DNA from: Alkalisalibacterium limincola
GTDB taxonomy: Bacteria; Pseudomonadota; Gammaproteobacteria; Xanthomonadales; Xanthomonadaceae
Assembly: GCF_008017755.1 (NCBI RefSeq)
Contig: NZ_VRTS01000001.1
Coordinates: 310,001-374,000, forward strand
DNA length: 64,000 nt
Direction: 5' to 3'
The translations under genes were made by a program, and so were the position numbers. Position 1 is the stretch's first letter, and each line of letters begins with the position of its first letter. Positions 55,807 to 64,000 of this stretch are shown in pieces. The notes under the pieces are model-generated. The model saw only the letters and a program-made list of their open reading frames with translations. It was not told the DNA's origin and ran no database searches.

Positions 55807-57465
55807 TCAGCGCTCCGCCACCTCGTCCAGTATCAGGTATTCGCCGGCACGCGAAACGGTCCCCAGGGCCATGGCTTCCTCGTCTGCCTCGCCCTCGGCG
55901 AGGGACAATGCCAGCCGTTCGACCTGGCCGGACGGCCGGTCCACCAGCGAAACCACGAAGCGGCCGCGCTCATGCTCCTCGTCCTGCGCCGTCACCAGTT
56001 CAACGGCGCGCACCGCCGAGTGGGCCTGGTCGGCGGCACTTGGAGGCTGCAGCGCCACCGGCCACGCCCGACGCGAGAGCAGCTCGACGCCGACGATCAC
56101 GCCGCCGCCATCGTCATAGCGCAGCCAGCGCACCACGCCGACCAGCCAGTCGCGTGGCAACCCGGCCAGCGTCGGGGCCTGCCGCCAGGACAGCCCGACA
56201 AGTTCGCCCACGCGTGCACGCACCAGTCCTTCATCGCGCACCCCGAGACGATAGCCCCCGAGGCTCTGGTCGAGCACCTCCGCACGCACGAGCGGCGCGC
56301 GCGCGGCATCGGCACCCGACTGGGCCCAGCCTGCGCGGTCGCTGACCTGGATGACGTGTTCACGCGCCTGGCGGACGAACTCGTCGAAATCACGGCCTGA
56401 AAGATGGAAATGCAGACCCGCCAGGCCGATGACGATCTCCAGCTCGTGTCCGCCGGGCAGTCGCTCGTGCCGTCGTGCGGAGCGTTGTCCGAACGCGCGG
56501 CGAAGCTGCTGGAGCATCGACATGGGTACCTGGTGCAGGGAACGGCCGCGTCCCAGGCCGACCACCGACGCGGGGTCCCCGTCGTACTGGTCGATCGCGT
56601 TGGCCACGTCGTCCTGGTAGGCGGCGAACGACAGGTGCAGCCACTGCGCCGGGTCATCCACCAGCCCGCCCGGCCCCCGGTCGGCGTCGACCGGCACCGG
56701 TGCGATCCACTGGCCGCCGTCCTCGTCCTTGCCTGCCGGGGACAACGAACACAGCGGCGCATAGCTCGCACTCAACCGCCACAGGAGTGCCTGGTCGTCC
56801 TGGTCGAAAGCGTAGGGGTTGGCCAGCGCCACCAGCAGGCTGCGAACCAGGTGTGTCCGCGTGGTGCGGGCATGCTCCGAGGAGGGCTGGGCGGGCTCCT
56901 TGTCGGCCACCGACACCGATTCGGCGAAGTGGTGGGTGCGGTACAGGCCCAGCCAGGCGCCGTGCGCCGGTGTGCGATACGTGGCCCACGCCACGGAAAG
57001 CGCTTCGCAATAGTGGTGGCTGGCGCGCTCCAGCGCGCTGACCACGCGCCCGGAACGCAGCATCGGCAAGCCGCCGTTCGACGAGCACATCCCACCCGCC
57101 GCACGCCGGCAGGCGTCTGCCAGGTGGCGGTGCAGGGCCTCGACCTGGCGTGCGGCCGCCACGCCTGCCGGCGGCAACGGCAGCGGAACGCCGAGGAAGC
57201 GTCGCGACACCAGCGCGATGACCTCCAGCACCGGGCCACGCAGTGCTTCCGCTGCCGCCCATCGATCGGCACCGGAGACGCCTTCGCGCGTGGCCAGGTC
57301 GACCAGTGCCTGCTGCAACTGGTCGAGGGCGACATCGGGATTGGCCCACGGAAGTTCGCCCAGCCAGGTCTTGAGCTTGCGAAGTTCCCGCGGCAAGCCA
57401 CTGCCCGCCTCCGGCTTCTCGGCGGCAGGCCCCAGATCGAGCAGTCGGCGATGGCTTTCGCTCAT
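55807..57465 (-). CDS. Protein with a C-terminal PilZ-like domain and large helical region
   Basis: With the ATG at 57465 (AGGAG 6 bases upstream) the product has 552 residues. I do not recognise the N-terminal 420 residues; they are helical, without signal peptide or membrane segments, so cytoplasmic. Near residue 390 [19 protein letters not shown] gives a DxSxxG motif preceded by an Arg pair, and [31 protein letters not shown], quoted only as its first part VGVVRWLR and [13 protein letters not shown], forms the beta barrel of PilZ domains. The RxxxR half is imperfect (RAPLVR), so c-di-GMP binding is uncertain. It lies in an operon-like pair with ispG. Confidence 0.55.
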   Translation of the reverse strand: MSESHRRLLDLGPAAEKPEAGSGLPRELRKLKTWLGELPWANPDVALDQLQQALVDLATREGVSGADRWAAAEALRGPVLEVIALVSRRFLGVPLPLPPAGVAAARQVEALHRHLADACRRAAGGMCSSNGGLPMLRSGRVVSALERASHHYCEALSVAWATYRTPAHGAWLGLYRTHHFAESVSVADKEPAQPSSEHARTTRTHLVRSLLVALANPYAFDQDDQALLWRLSASYAPLCSLSPAGKDEDGGQWIAPVPVDADRGPGGLVDDPAQWLHLSFAAYQDDVANAIDQYDGDPASVVGLGRGRSLHQVPMSMLQQLRRAFGQRSARRHERLPGGHELEIVIGLAGLHFHLSGRDFDEFVRQAREHVIQVSDRAGWAQSGADAARAPLVRAEVLDQSLGGYRLGVRDEGLVRARVGELVGLSWRQAPTLAGLPRDWLVGVVRWLRYDDGGGVIVGVELLSRRAWPVALQPPSAADQAHSAVRAVELVTAQDEEHERGRFVVSLVDRPSGQVERLALSLAEGEADEEAMALGTVSRAGEYLILDEVAER

Positions 57466-57581
57466 GGAATCTCCTTGCAGGAGCCCGATTCTAGCGCGGT
57501 CGGCACGGCCACCGTTCATCGTGCCAACTTGCCGCCTGCGCCCCACCCCGGCATCCTGATCGGCCGGCCCGGAACCGCCCC

Positions 57582-58987
57582 ATGACCGCAGATTCCCCGT
57601 CCAGCACGATCCCGCGCGAGCGCCAGGTCCTCAAGCCGGCCCAGCTCAACGCCCTCGCGCGCGACCTGCTGGAAGGCTCGTTCCCGGTGGTCTGGGTCGA
57701 GGCGGAGATCAGCAACCTGTCGCGACCGGCTTCCGGGCACCTCTATTTCACCCTGAAGGACGAACGCGCGCAGGTGCGCTGCGCGCTGTTCCGGCTCAAG
57801 GCCTCGCGGCTGGCCTTCGCACCGGCCAACGGCCAGCAGGTGCTGGCCCGCGGCCGCCTGACGCTGTACGAGCCCCGCGGTGACTACCAGCTGGTGCTCG
57901 AGCACATGGAGCCCGCCGGCGAGGGTGCGCTTCGCGCCGCGTTCGAGGCCCTCAGGACCCGTCTCGCCGCCGAAGGACTGTTCGATCCCGCCGGGAAGCC
58001 GTCCCTGCCCCGCCTCGTGCGGCGCCTGGGCGTGGTCACCTCGCCGCGTGGCGCGGCGGTACGCGACGTGATCAGCGTGCTGGGGCGGCGCTTCCCGCTG
58101 CTTGCCGTCGACGTGCTGCCGGTGCCGGTGCAGGGCGAAGGTGCCGCCGCGACGATCCTGCACGCCTTGCAGCGCGCGGCGGCCTCGGGTCGCTATGACG
58201 CGCTGCTGCTCACGCGTGGCGGAGGCTCGCTCGAAGACCTGTGGGCCTTCAATGACGAAGCCCTCGTCCGGTGGATGGCGACCTGCCCGGTACCGATCGT
58301 GGCTGCCGTGGGCCATGAAAGCGATTTCAGCCTGGCGGAATTCGCCGCGGCACTCCGCGCGGCCACGCCATCGGCAGCCGCCGAGCTGCTGGTGCCCGAC
58401 CGCGCAGCGTTCGCCGACCAGCTCGAACGCCACCGGCAGCGCCTCGCAGCAGAGCTCGGCCGACACCTTGCACGGGCCGGGCAAGGGCTGGACCGGGCTG
58501 TGCTGCGACTGCAGTCGCAGGCTCCGCAGCGCGCCTGGAACGCGGCCGGGAGCGGTTGGAACAGGCGTCGCGCCGGATGGCGCTGGCGATGCGTCGGCCA
58601 TTGGAAAACCGCCACTCGCGGCTCTCGCGCAGCCGGGCCGTATTGGGGACGCTCCATCCGAAGCGGCACCTGGCCCTGCTCGGCGAGCGCTTGCGCCAGG
58701 CCCACCAGCGCCAGCGATCGGTGGCCGAGCGCATGCTGCGCGAGCGCAGGCAGCAGGTCGACGCCATGGCGCGGGCCATGCATGCGGTCGGCCCCCTGGC
58801 CACGCTCGAGCGTGGCTACGTGATCATGCGCGACGAGGACAGCCAGGCGGTCGTTCGCAGCCAGGCACAGCTACGCCCCGGGCAGCGTCTCAGGGCCCGC
58901 TTCTTCGATGGCGAGGCCTTGCTTGAGGTGAGCTCCGGTCAGCGTACGGACCCGGGTGGCAGCGGCAACGGGTGCCCGAAGAAGTAG
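57582..58987 (+). CDS. xseA: Exodeoxyribonuclease VII large subunit (frameshifted)
   Basis: XseA degrades single-stranded DNA with XseB. The N-terminal OB-fold has [20 protein letters not shown] and [20 protein letters not shown]; the catalytic core has [41 protein letters not shown] and [20 protein letters not shown]. The C-terminal coiled-coil region is in a different frame after about 58532; adding one C (CGC-CGC) joins [19 protein letters not shown] and continues to [17 protein letters not shown]. Repaired length 468 residues. The last 49 bp overlap the convergent GGDEF-EAL gene. Confidence 0.9.
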
Positions 58988-61899
58988 CCCTGCCCGAGCT
59001 GGCAACCCAGCTTCATCAGCATTTCCCGCTGGCCAGGGGATTCGATGCCCTCCGCGATCACTTCCAGGTCGAGCGACCGCGCCATCGCCAGGATCGCGCC
59101 CACCACGGCCCCCCGCCCGCTGCCGGCCGGATCCTTGTCCAGGTCCGCGACGAAGCTGCGATCGATCTTCAATGCGCCGATCGGGAAGCGGTGCAGGTAG
59201 GACAGGGCCGAGTACCCGGTACCGAAGTCGTCGATCTGCGCGATGATGCCGGCCCCGCGAAGCTGCGCGAGGCTGTGGTGCACCGACTCCGAGCCCTCCA
59301 GCAACGCGCCCTCGGTGAGTTCGACACGCAGTTGCCGGCCCTCGGCGCCGGCCTTGGCCAGCAGGGCCTGCAATCGCGGCACGAACGCCCGTGAATGCAG
59401 GTGCCGGGGCGAGACATTGATGCACACATAGCCCCCGTCCGGACACAGGCGGGGGATCGCCGCAATGGCCTGCTCGAAGACCTGCCAGTCGATCTGCTCG
59501 ATGAGGCCGCTGTCCTGCGCGACCGACAGGAAGCTTCCGGGCAGCAGCAGCCCGCGAACCGGGTGGTGCCAGCGCAGCAGGGCCTCGTGGGCAACCGTGC
59601 GGGCATCCTCCAGCGCGACGATGGGCTGGAAGTACGGCTCGAAATCGCCCCGTGCCAGGGATCGGCGCAGGTCGCTTTCCAGGTCCAGCACGCGCAGCGC
59701 CTCCAGCCGCAACCCGGCATCGAAGGTTTCCGAGGTGTTGCGACCAGCGGCCTTGGCACGGTACATCGCCGCATCCGCGTCACGCAGCAGTTCCTCGGCC
59801 GCGAGGTATTCCGGCGTGGCCAGCGCGATGCCGATGCTGGCCGAGGTGAACAATTCCTTGCCCTCGATCATCATTGGCGCCGAAAGCGCGTCGATGATGC
59901 GGCGCCCGACCTCGATCGCGCCGGCCTCGTCGCCCACGTCTTCGAGCAGGACGGCGAATTCGTCGCCGCCGAGGCGGGCCACCATGTCCGGCTCGCGCAC
60001 CGCCATCGAGATGCGGCGGGCCGCGTGCTTGAGCAGTTCGTCCCCGACCAGGTGGCCGACGCTGTCGTTGACCACCTTGAAACGGTCGAGGTCCAGGAAC
60101 AGCACGGCGAACGGCGAGTCGGTGCGCGTGGCGTACTCCTGCATCGACTGTTGCAGTCGATCCAGGAACTGGGTGCGGTTGGGCAGCCCGGTCAGGCTGT
60201 CGTGAAGCGCGAGGTGGGTCAGCTCGCGCTCGGCGCGTTCGCGCTCCACGATCTGGGCGCGCAACTCGCTGTTGGCCCTGGCCAGCGCCTCGGTGCGCTC
60301 CTCGACGCGGTGCTCGAGTTCGGCATAGGCCTCCAGCAGGCGTTCCTGCGCACGCTTGCGCACCAGGCCGCTGGCGATGTGGAAAGAGACGAAGGTCAGC
60401 AGTTCCTGGTCACGGTGGGTGAACATCACCTCGTCGGAGTAGCTCTGCACCACGACCACGCCCACCGCCACCTCGTCGCGGATCAGCGGAACGCCCAGCC
60501 AGCAACGGGATGCCGCACCGGAGCTTTGCACCTCGCCGGTCGCGACCAGCTCCGACACCTTGTCGTGGTCGGCCAGCAGGGGCTTCCTGGTGCGCAGGAC
60601 GTATTCGCTCAGGCCATGGGCCAGGTGCCTGGGTGGACGCTGGGCATCGCGTTCGTCGACGGAGTACGGGAACTCCAGTCCATCGCCGCCTTCGTTGAGC
60701 AGGGCGATAAAGAAGTTGCGCGCGTAGAGCAATCTGCCGACCACCTCGTGCACGGCGGCGTGGAAGGCATCCTGGGAGCCGGTGGTGATGGACAGTTCCG
60801 CGATGCGGAACAGGGCCGCCTGCAGGCGCTCGGCACGCTGGCGCTCCTCGACCTCCGAACGCAACTCGCTGTTGGTCCGCGCGAGCTCGCGGGTGCGCTC
60901 GCCGACCCGGCGCTCGAGTTCCTCGCGCGCATCACGGCGCTCGAGCGCGGTCAGGATGTGCTGCGCGACGAAGGACAACAGCACCCGGTCCTCCTCGGAG
61001 AAGCTGACCTGGCCGTCATAGCTCTGCACCACGACTGCGCCGCGCACCTCCTCGCCACTGAGCAGCGGTACCCCGAGCCAGTCGGCGCTGTCCGGGCCAT
61101 GCGCGTCGGCAGGCTCCAGGCCGATCTGCGCACGCAGCTGGGCGGAGGGCCCCATCAGCGCACGGCCATGGCGGATCATGCCCAGGGTCAGGCTGTTGGG
61201 CAGGTCGGCGATCCCCAGCTCCGTCTCCGGGTCGGGAATGAACGGATCCTGGGAGTCCGCGAAATAGATGAACCGGATGGTCTGCCGGGCGGCGCTGTAA
61301 CGGACGATGAAGAAGTTTTCCGCGTACATCAGCCCTGCGACGATCTCGTGCAGCCGGGCCAGCATGCGCGGCATGTCCAGTTCGGAACTGGCCAGTTCCG
61401 CAATCGAGTACAGCGCGTTCTGCAGCCGCTCCGCCTGGCCCGTCCGGGCCACCGCCAGGCGCAGCGACTCCTTCTCCACCAGTGCGCTGGCCAGGGCCCT
61501 GGCGCTGTCGAGCAGGGGCTGGAAGCGCGCCACCGGCGTGTTGTCTTCGCACAGGATGACCACGGAGATGGTCCGGTCGGTGGCCGGCACCGGCCAGGCG
61601 GCGGTCACCGCACCCGGCAACTCCAGCACCAGGCCATCGCGGGCCGCACAGGCCCGCTGCAACGCCTGCTCCACGGCCGCGTCCAGAAGCACGCCGTCCG
61701 GGGCACAACGGGTGCCAGTGGCCTCGTTGCCCCAACCCAGTCGCAGGGCACGGAAACCGGGCAGCGTTTCACCCAGGCGCGACAGCGCCTGGGCCAGGTC
61801 GGGGAGTTCACGCGCCTGCACCAGTGCATGCCACACCTGCGCCTGACGCAGCGATGCATCGGCCCTCGGCGGACTGGCTTGTGTCACGGAACTCCCCAT
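58939..61899 (-). CDS. GAF-GAF-GGDEF-EAL cyclic-di-GMP signalling protein
   Basis: 986 residues from the ATG of 61899. Two GAF domains (about 165-330 and 370-530, for example WLGVPLLSGEEVRGAVVVQ and WLGVPLIRDEVAVGVVVVQ) are each followed by a coiled coil (ERRVGERTRELARTNSELR; EHRVEERTEALARANSELR). The GGDEF domain has VLFLDLDRFKVVNDSVGH, the inhibitory site REPD and the intact loop GGDEFAVLL. The EAL domain is complete: HEALLRWHHP, CINVSPRHL, ELTEGALLEG, IDDFGTGYSALSYL, LKIDRSFVADL, EGIES. So both synthesis and hydrolysis are possible. No membrane segment is seen, hence a cytoplasmic sensor. It overlaps xseA tail to tail. Confidence 0.9.
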   Translation of the reverse strand: MGSSVTQASPPRADASLRQAQVWHALVQARELPDLAQALSRLGETLPGFRALRLGWGNEATGTRCAPDGVLLDAAVEQALQRACAARDGLVLELPGAVTAAWPVPATDRTISVVILCEDNTPVARFQPLLDSARALASALVEKESLRLAVARTGQAERLQNALYSIAELASSELDMPRMLARLHEIVAGLMYAENFFIVRYSAARQTIRFIYFADSQDPFIPDPETELGIADLPNSLTLGMIRHGRALMGPSAQLRAQIGLEPADAHGPDSADWLGVPLLSGEEVRGAVVVQSYDGQVSFSEEDRVLLSFVAQHILTALERRDAREELERRVGERTRELARTNSELRSEVEERQRAERLQAALFRIAELSITTGSQDAFHAAVHEVVGRLLYARNFFIALLNEGGDGLEFPYSVDERDAQRPPRHLAHGLSEYVLRTRKPLLADHDKVSELVATGEVQSSGAASRCWLGVPLIRDEVAVGVVVVQSYSDEVMFTHRDQELLTFVSFHIASGLVRKRAQERLLEAYAELEHRVEERTEALARANSELRAQIVERERAERELTHLALHDSLTGLPNRTQFLDRLQQSMQEYATRTDSPFAVLFLDLDRFKVVNDSVGHLVGDELLKHAARRISMAVREPDMVARLGGDEFAVLLEDVGDEAGAIEVGRRIIDALSAPMMIEGKELFTSASIGIALATPEYLAAEELLRDADAAMYRAKAAGRNTSETFDAGLRLEALRVLDLESDLRRSLARGDFEPYFQPIVALEDARTVAHEALLRWHHPVRGLLLPGSFLSVAQDSGLIEQIDWQVFEQAIAAIPRLCPDGGYVCINVSPRHLHSRAFVPRLQALLAKAGAEGRQLRVELTEGALLEGSESVHHSLAQLRGAGIIAQIDDFGTGYSALSYLHRFPIGALKIDRSFVADLDKDPAGSGRGAVVGAILAMARSLDLEVIAEGIESPGQREMLMKLGCQLGQGYFFGHPLPLPPGSVR

Positions 61900-62031
61900 T
61901 GTCCCGGAGCATATCGCCCCGACGACCGGAATACATGTCCACGGCCCGCAATTTCGGTCGAAGGAGCGATCCGCTACCCTTGCACGGATGGATTGCCACC
62001 CGAGACCCTCCCTCCCCCCGAACGACCCCAG

Positions 62032-62652
62032 ATGAGCGGCTGGCAGACCATCGACGGACCGGCCCTGTTCGAGCTGGAGGTCAAGCGCAGCCGCCATCTT
62101 GCCCGGGCGGTACCGGTATCCGACCCGGAAGCGGCCTTGGCGTTCGTTGCCACGCATGCCGACCCTTCCGCCCACCACAACTGCTGGGCCTACCGCATCG
62201 GGTCGTCCTACCGCTTCAGCGACGACGGTGAACCTGCCGGGACCGCCGGACGCCCGATCCTGGCAGCGATCGAAGGCCAGGACGTCGACCAGGTCGCCGT
62301 GCTGGTGACGCGCTGGTTCGGGGGGATCAAGCTCGGGGCGGGCGGCCTGGCGCGCGCCTATGGCGGTGCCGCGGCCGAGTGCCTGCGCCTGGCACCGCGC
62401 CGGGCGCTGGTCGTGTGGTGCGAAGCGACGCTCGAGGCGGGCTTCGAGTTCGCGGGCACGCTCCACGCCCTGCTCGACCCGTTCGGAGCCAGGAAGATCG
62501 AGGAGACCTTCCTGCCCGACGGCCTGCGGCTGCACGTGCGACTGCCGGCAGGGGAACTCGACCGGCTGCAATCGGCCATGGCGGACGCGAGCCGCGGACA
62601 GGCCCGCCTTACGGTGCACCCTGGGCCCGGCGACGGAATGGGAACCCCATGA
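62032..62652 (+). CDS. yigZ: YigZ/IMPACT-family protein
   Basis: A 206-residue IMPACT-family protein. The N-terminal domain has FELEVKRSRHLARAVPV, HHNCWAYRIG, RFSDDGEPAGTAGRPIL and VAVLVTRWFGGIKLGAGGL, the family signature. The C-terminal ferredoxin-like domain follows. Function is unsettled; eukaryotic IMPACT acts in translation control, and a structural role with ribosome or tRNA binding has been proposed for YigZ. The stop overlaps the next gene as ATGA. Confidence 0.9.
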   Translation: MSGWQTIDGPALFELEVKRSRHLARAVPVSDPEAALAFVATHADPSAHHNCWAYRIGSSYRFSDDGEPAGTAGRPILAAIEGQDVDQVAVLVTRWFGGIKLGAGGLARAYGGAAAECLRLAPRRALVVWCEATLEAGFEFAGTLHALLDPFGARKIEETFLPDGLRLHVRLPAGELDRLQSAMADASRGQARLTVHPGPGDGMGTP

Positions 62653-64000
62653 AAAGCGACGCGACCGCCGAAGCGCCGGCCACGCCCGCGACGCCCAGGC
62701 TCAGGCCGCTGGCCGGCCTGTGGCCCTTCGTGCGGCCCTACAAGGGATTGATGGCGGGTTGGCTGGGTTTCCTGGCCCTGTCTTCGGCCGCCACGCTCAG
62801 CCTTCCGGTGGCCGTGCGGTTCATGATCGACGGCGGATTCGGCGGCCAGGACGCGGCCTCGATCGACCGCTATTTCGCGGCCCTGTTCGGCGTGGCGCTG
62901 GTGCTCGCCCTGGCCACGGCGGCGCGCTTCTACTTCGTCACCCTGCTGGGCGAGCGCGTGGTGGCCGACATCCGCCGCGCGCTCTACACCGGCCTGATGC
63001 GCCTGGACCTGGGTTTCTACGAGCGCACCCGGACCGGCGAGATCATCTCGCGGCTGTCTGCGGACACCGAACTGCTGCGCAGCGTGGTGGGGTCCAGCGC
63101 ATCGGTCGCGCTGCGCAGCGTGGTCACGCTGCTGGGCAGTGGCGTGATGCTGGCCGTGACCAGCCCGTGGCTGGCTGGCCTGGCGCTGGTCGGGATCCCC
63201 CTGGTGATCCTGCCGATCGTGGTGTTCGGCCGCCGCGTGCGGCGCTCTCGCGCGACAGCCAGGACCGCATCGCCGATGCCAACGCCCGCGCCGGCGAGAC
63301 GCTCAACGCGATGCACACGGTGCAGAGTTATGCCCGCGAGGGTTTCGAATCCGAGCGCTACGGCACCGCCGTGGACGCCGCCCTTCGGGCCGCCCGGTGC
63401 GCACCCGAACCCAGGCGTGCTGACCGCATCGGTCATCGTGCTGGTGTTCGGTGCGATCACGCTGGTGCTGTGGATTGGTGCCAAGGACGTCGTGGCCGGG
63501 GGGATGAGTGCCGGCGTGCTGGGACAGTTCGTCCTCTACGCCGTGATCGGAGCCGGTTCGGTCGGCGCACTGACGGAGGTATGGAGTGAAGTGCAGCGGG
63601 CCGCCGGCGGCATGGAGCGCATCAGCGACCTGCTGCGCGAGGCCCCGGGCATCGCTGCGCCACGCGCGCCGCGCCCTGCCTGATCCGGTCCGGGGCTCGA
63701 TCCGCTTCGACCACGTCCGCTTCCACTACCCGGCCCGGCCCGACGCGCCAGCACTGGAGGACTTCGACCTCGAGATCCGCCCTGGCGAGACCATCGCCCT
63801 CGTCGGACCTTCGGGTGCGGGCAAGAGCACGGTGTTCCAGTTGCTGCTGCGCTTCTATGACCCCGACGAAGGGGGTATCCGTTTGGATGGCGTCGACCTG
63901 CGCGAGCTGGTGCCCGAGACGCTGCGCTCGAGCATCGCACTGGTCCCGCAGGATCCGGTGATCTTCGGCACCGACGCGATGGAGAACATCCGCTATGGCC
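62649..64000 (+). CDS. ABC-type lipid/multidrug exporter, fused permease-ATPase (several frameshifts, cut by window end)
   Basis: The N-terminal six-helix permease ([42 protein letters not shown]) is of MsbA/BmrA type. The gene breaks at least four times: near 63244 (joins [20 protein letters not shown]), near 63399 and 63420 (joins AARVRTRTQAWLTASVIV) and around 63655-63685 before [20 protein letters not shown]. The ATPase half has Walker [21 protein letters not shown] and the Q-loop [12 protein letters not shown]; the signature motif and Walker B lie beyond the window. The consensus reading looks like a normal exporter, and decay is unlikely to give frame changes that all repair so neatly. 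The substrate is unknown. Confidence 0.75.

Noticed and set aside
59395-62652. A 1085-codon open frame on the plus strand over the GGDEF-EAL gene
   Set aside because: It lies antisense to a gene with complete GAF, GGDEF and EAL motifs. Such long open frames are common opposite GC-rich genes, and its protein has no recognisable domain.

Overview
The window is a GC-rich, gene-dense bacterial chromosome segment, most probably from Gammaproteobacteria, family Xanthomonadaceae/Lysobacteraceae (Lysobacter or Luteimonas type). The pointers are an arginine operon with N-acetylornithine carbamoyltransferase, N-acetylcitrulline deacetylase and a fused acetylglutamate kinase/synthase; a his operon headed by a TrpR/YerC-like regulator; a DksA with a long Lys/Ala/Pro tail; and a FimX-like protein. 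There is no CRISPR array, insertion sequence, integrase or prophage. No stretch over 300 bases lacks a gene or RNA.

Layout. 1-5.0 kb: end of an M16 peptidase, a membrane protein of unknown function, a CAP-domain protein, the N-degron transferase bpt and a nuclease-like lipoprotein. 5.0-12.5 kb (minus strand): regulator-hisG-hisD-hisC-hisB-hisH-hisA-hisF-hisIE, tightly overlapping, with a 7-bp inverted-repeat operator candidate over the promoter. 12.5-18 kb: a 7TMR-DISM diguanylate cyclase, a HAL/PAL-type ammonia-lyase, hisS and tRNA-Pro. 18-20.4 kb: a membrane polysaccharide synthase and an outer-membrane barrel, with a CRP/Clp-like palindrome and a start-codon hairpin upstream. 20.5-27.5 kb (minus strand): argF'-argG-argE'-argB/A-argC-argH, preceded by a leader that looks like an arginine attenuator. 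28-32 kb: cysS-sufE and a DUF885 protein. 32-38.7 kb: dksA, yidD, an M23 peptidase, mupP-like/ubiG/deaminase cluster and efp, divergent from epmB. 39.9-43.9 kb: fimX, htpX (with a sigma-32-type promoter) and gluQ. 44-46 kb: two acetoacetyl-CoA-reductase-like SDRs around phaR. 46-51 kb: a SUMF1-domain protein, rnd, tRNA-Ala, tRNA-Arg and an ALDH7 dehydrogenase. 51-64 kb: pyrD, murB, an EamA transporter, ispG, a PilZ-like protein, xseA, a GAF-GAF-GGDEF-EAL protein, a YigZ protein and an ABC exporter running off the window.

Two themes stand out. First, amino-acid operons carry local control elements: a palindrome before the his regulator, and an Arg-rich leader peptide followed by alternative hairpins before argF'. 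The second is the strongest candidate for something undescribed. Second, four cyclic-di-GMP-related proteins and a possible exopolysaccharide synthase/porin pair share the window.

A caution on quality: at least nine conserved genes (nuclease-like lipoprotein, hisH, the diguanylate cyclase, M23 peptidase, mupP-like, efp, the DUF4190-like protein, xseA, ABC exporter) are broken by frame changes. Nearly all are repaired by restoring one G or C, and efp and the ABC gene have several each. Consensus errors are a better explanation than real gene decay. The coordinates of those genes span the whole interrupted gene.
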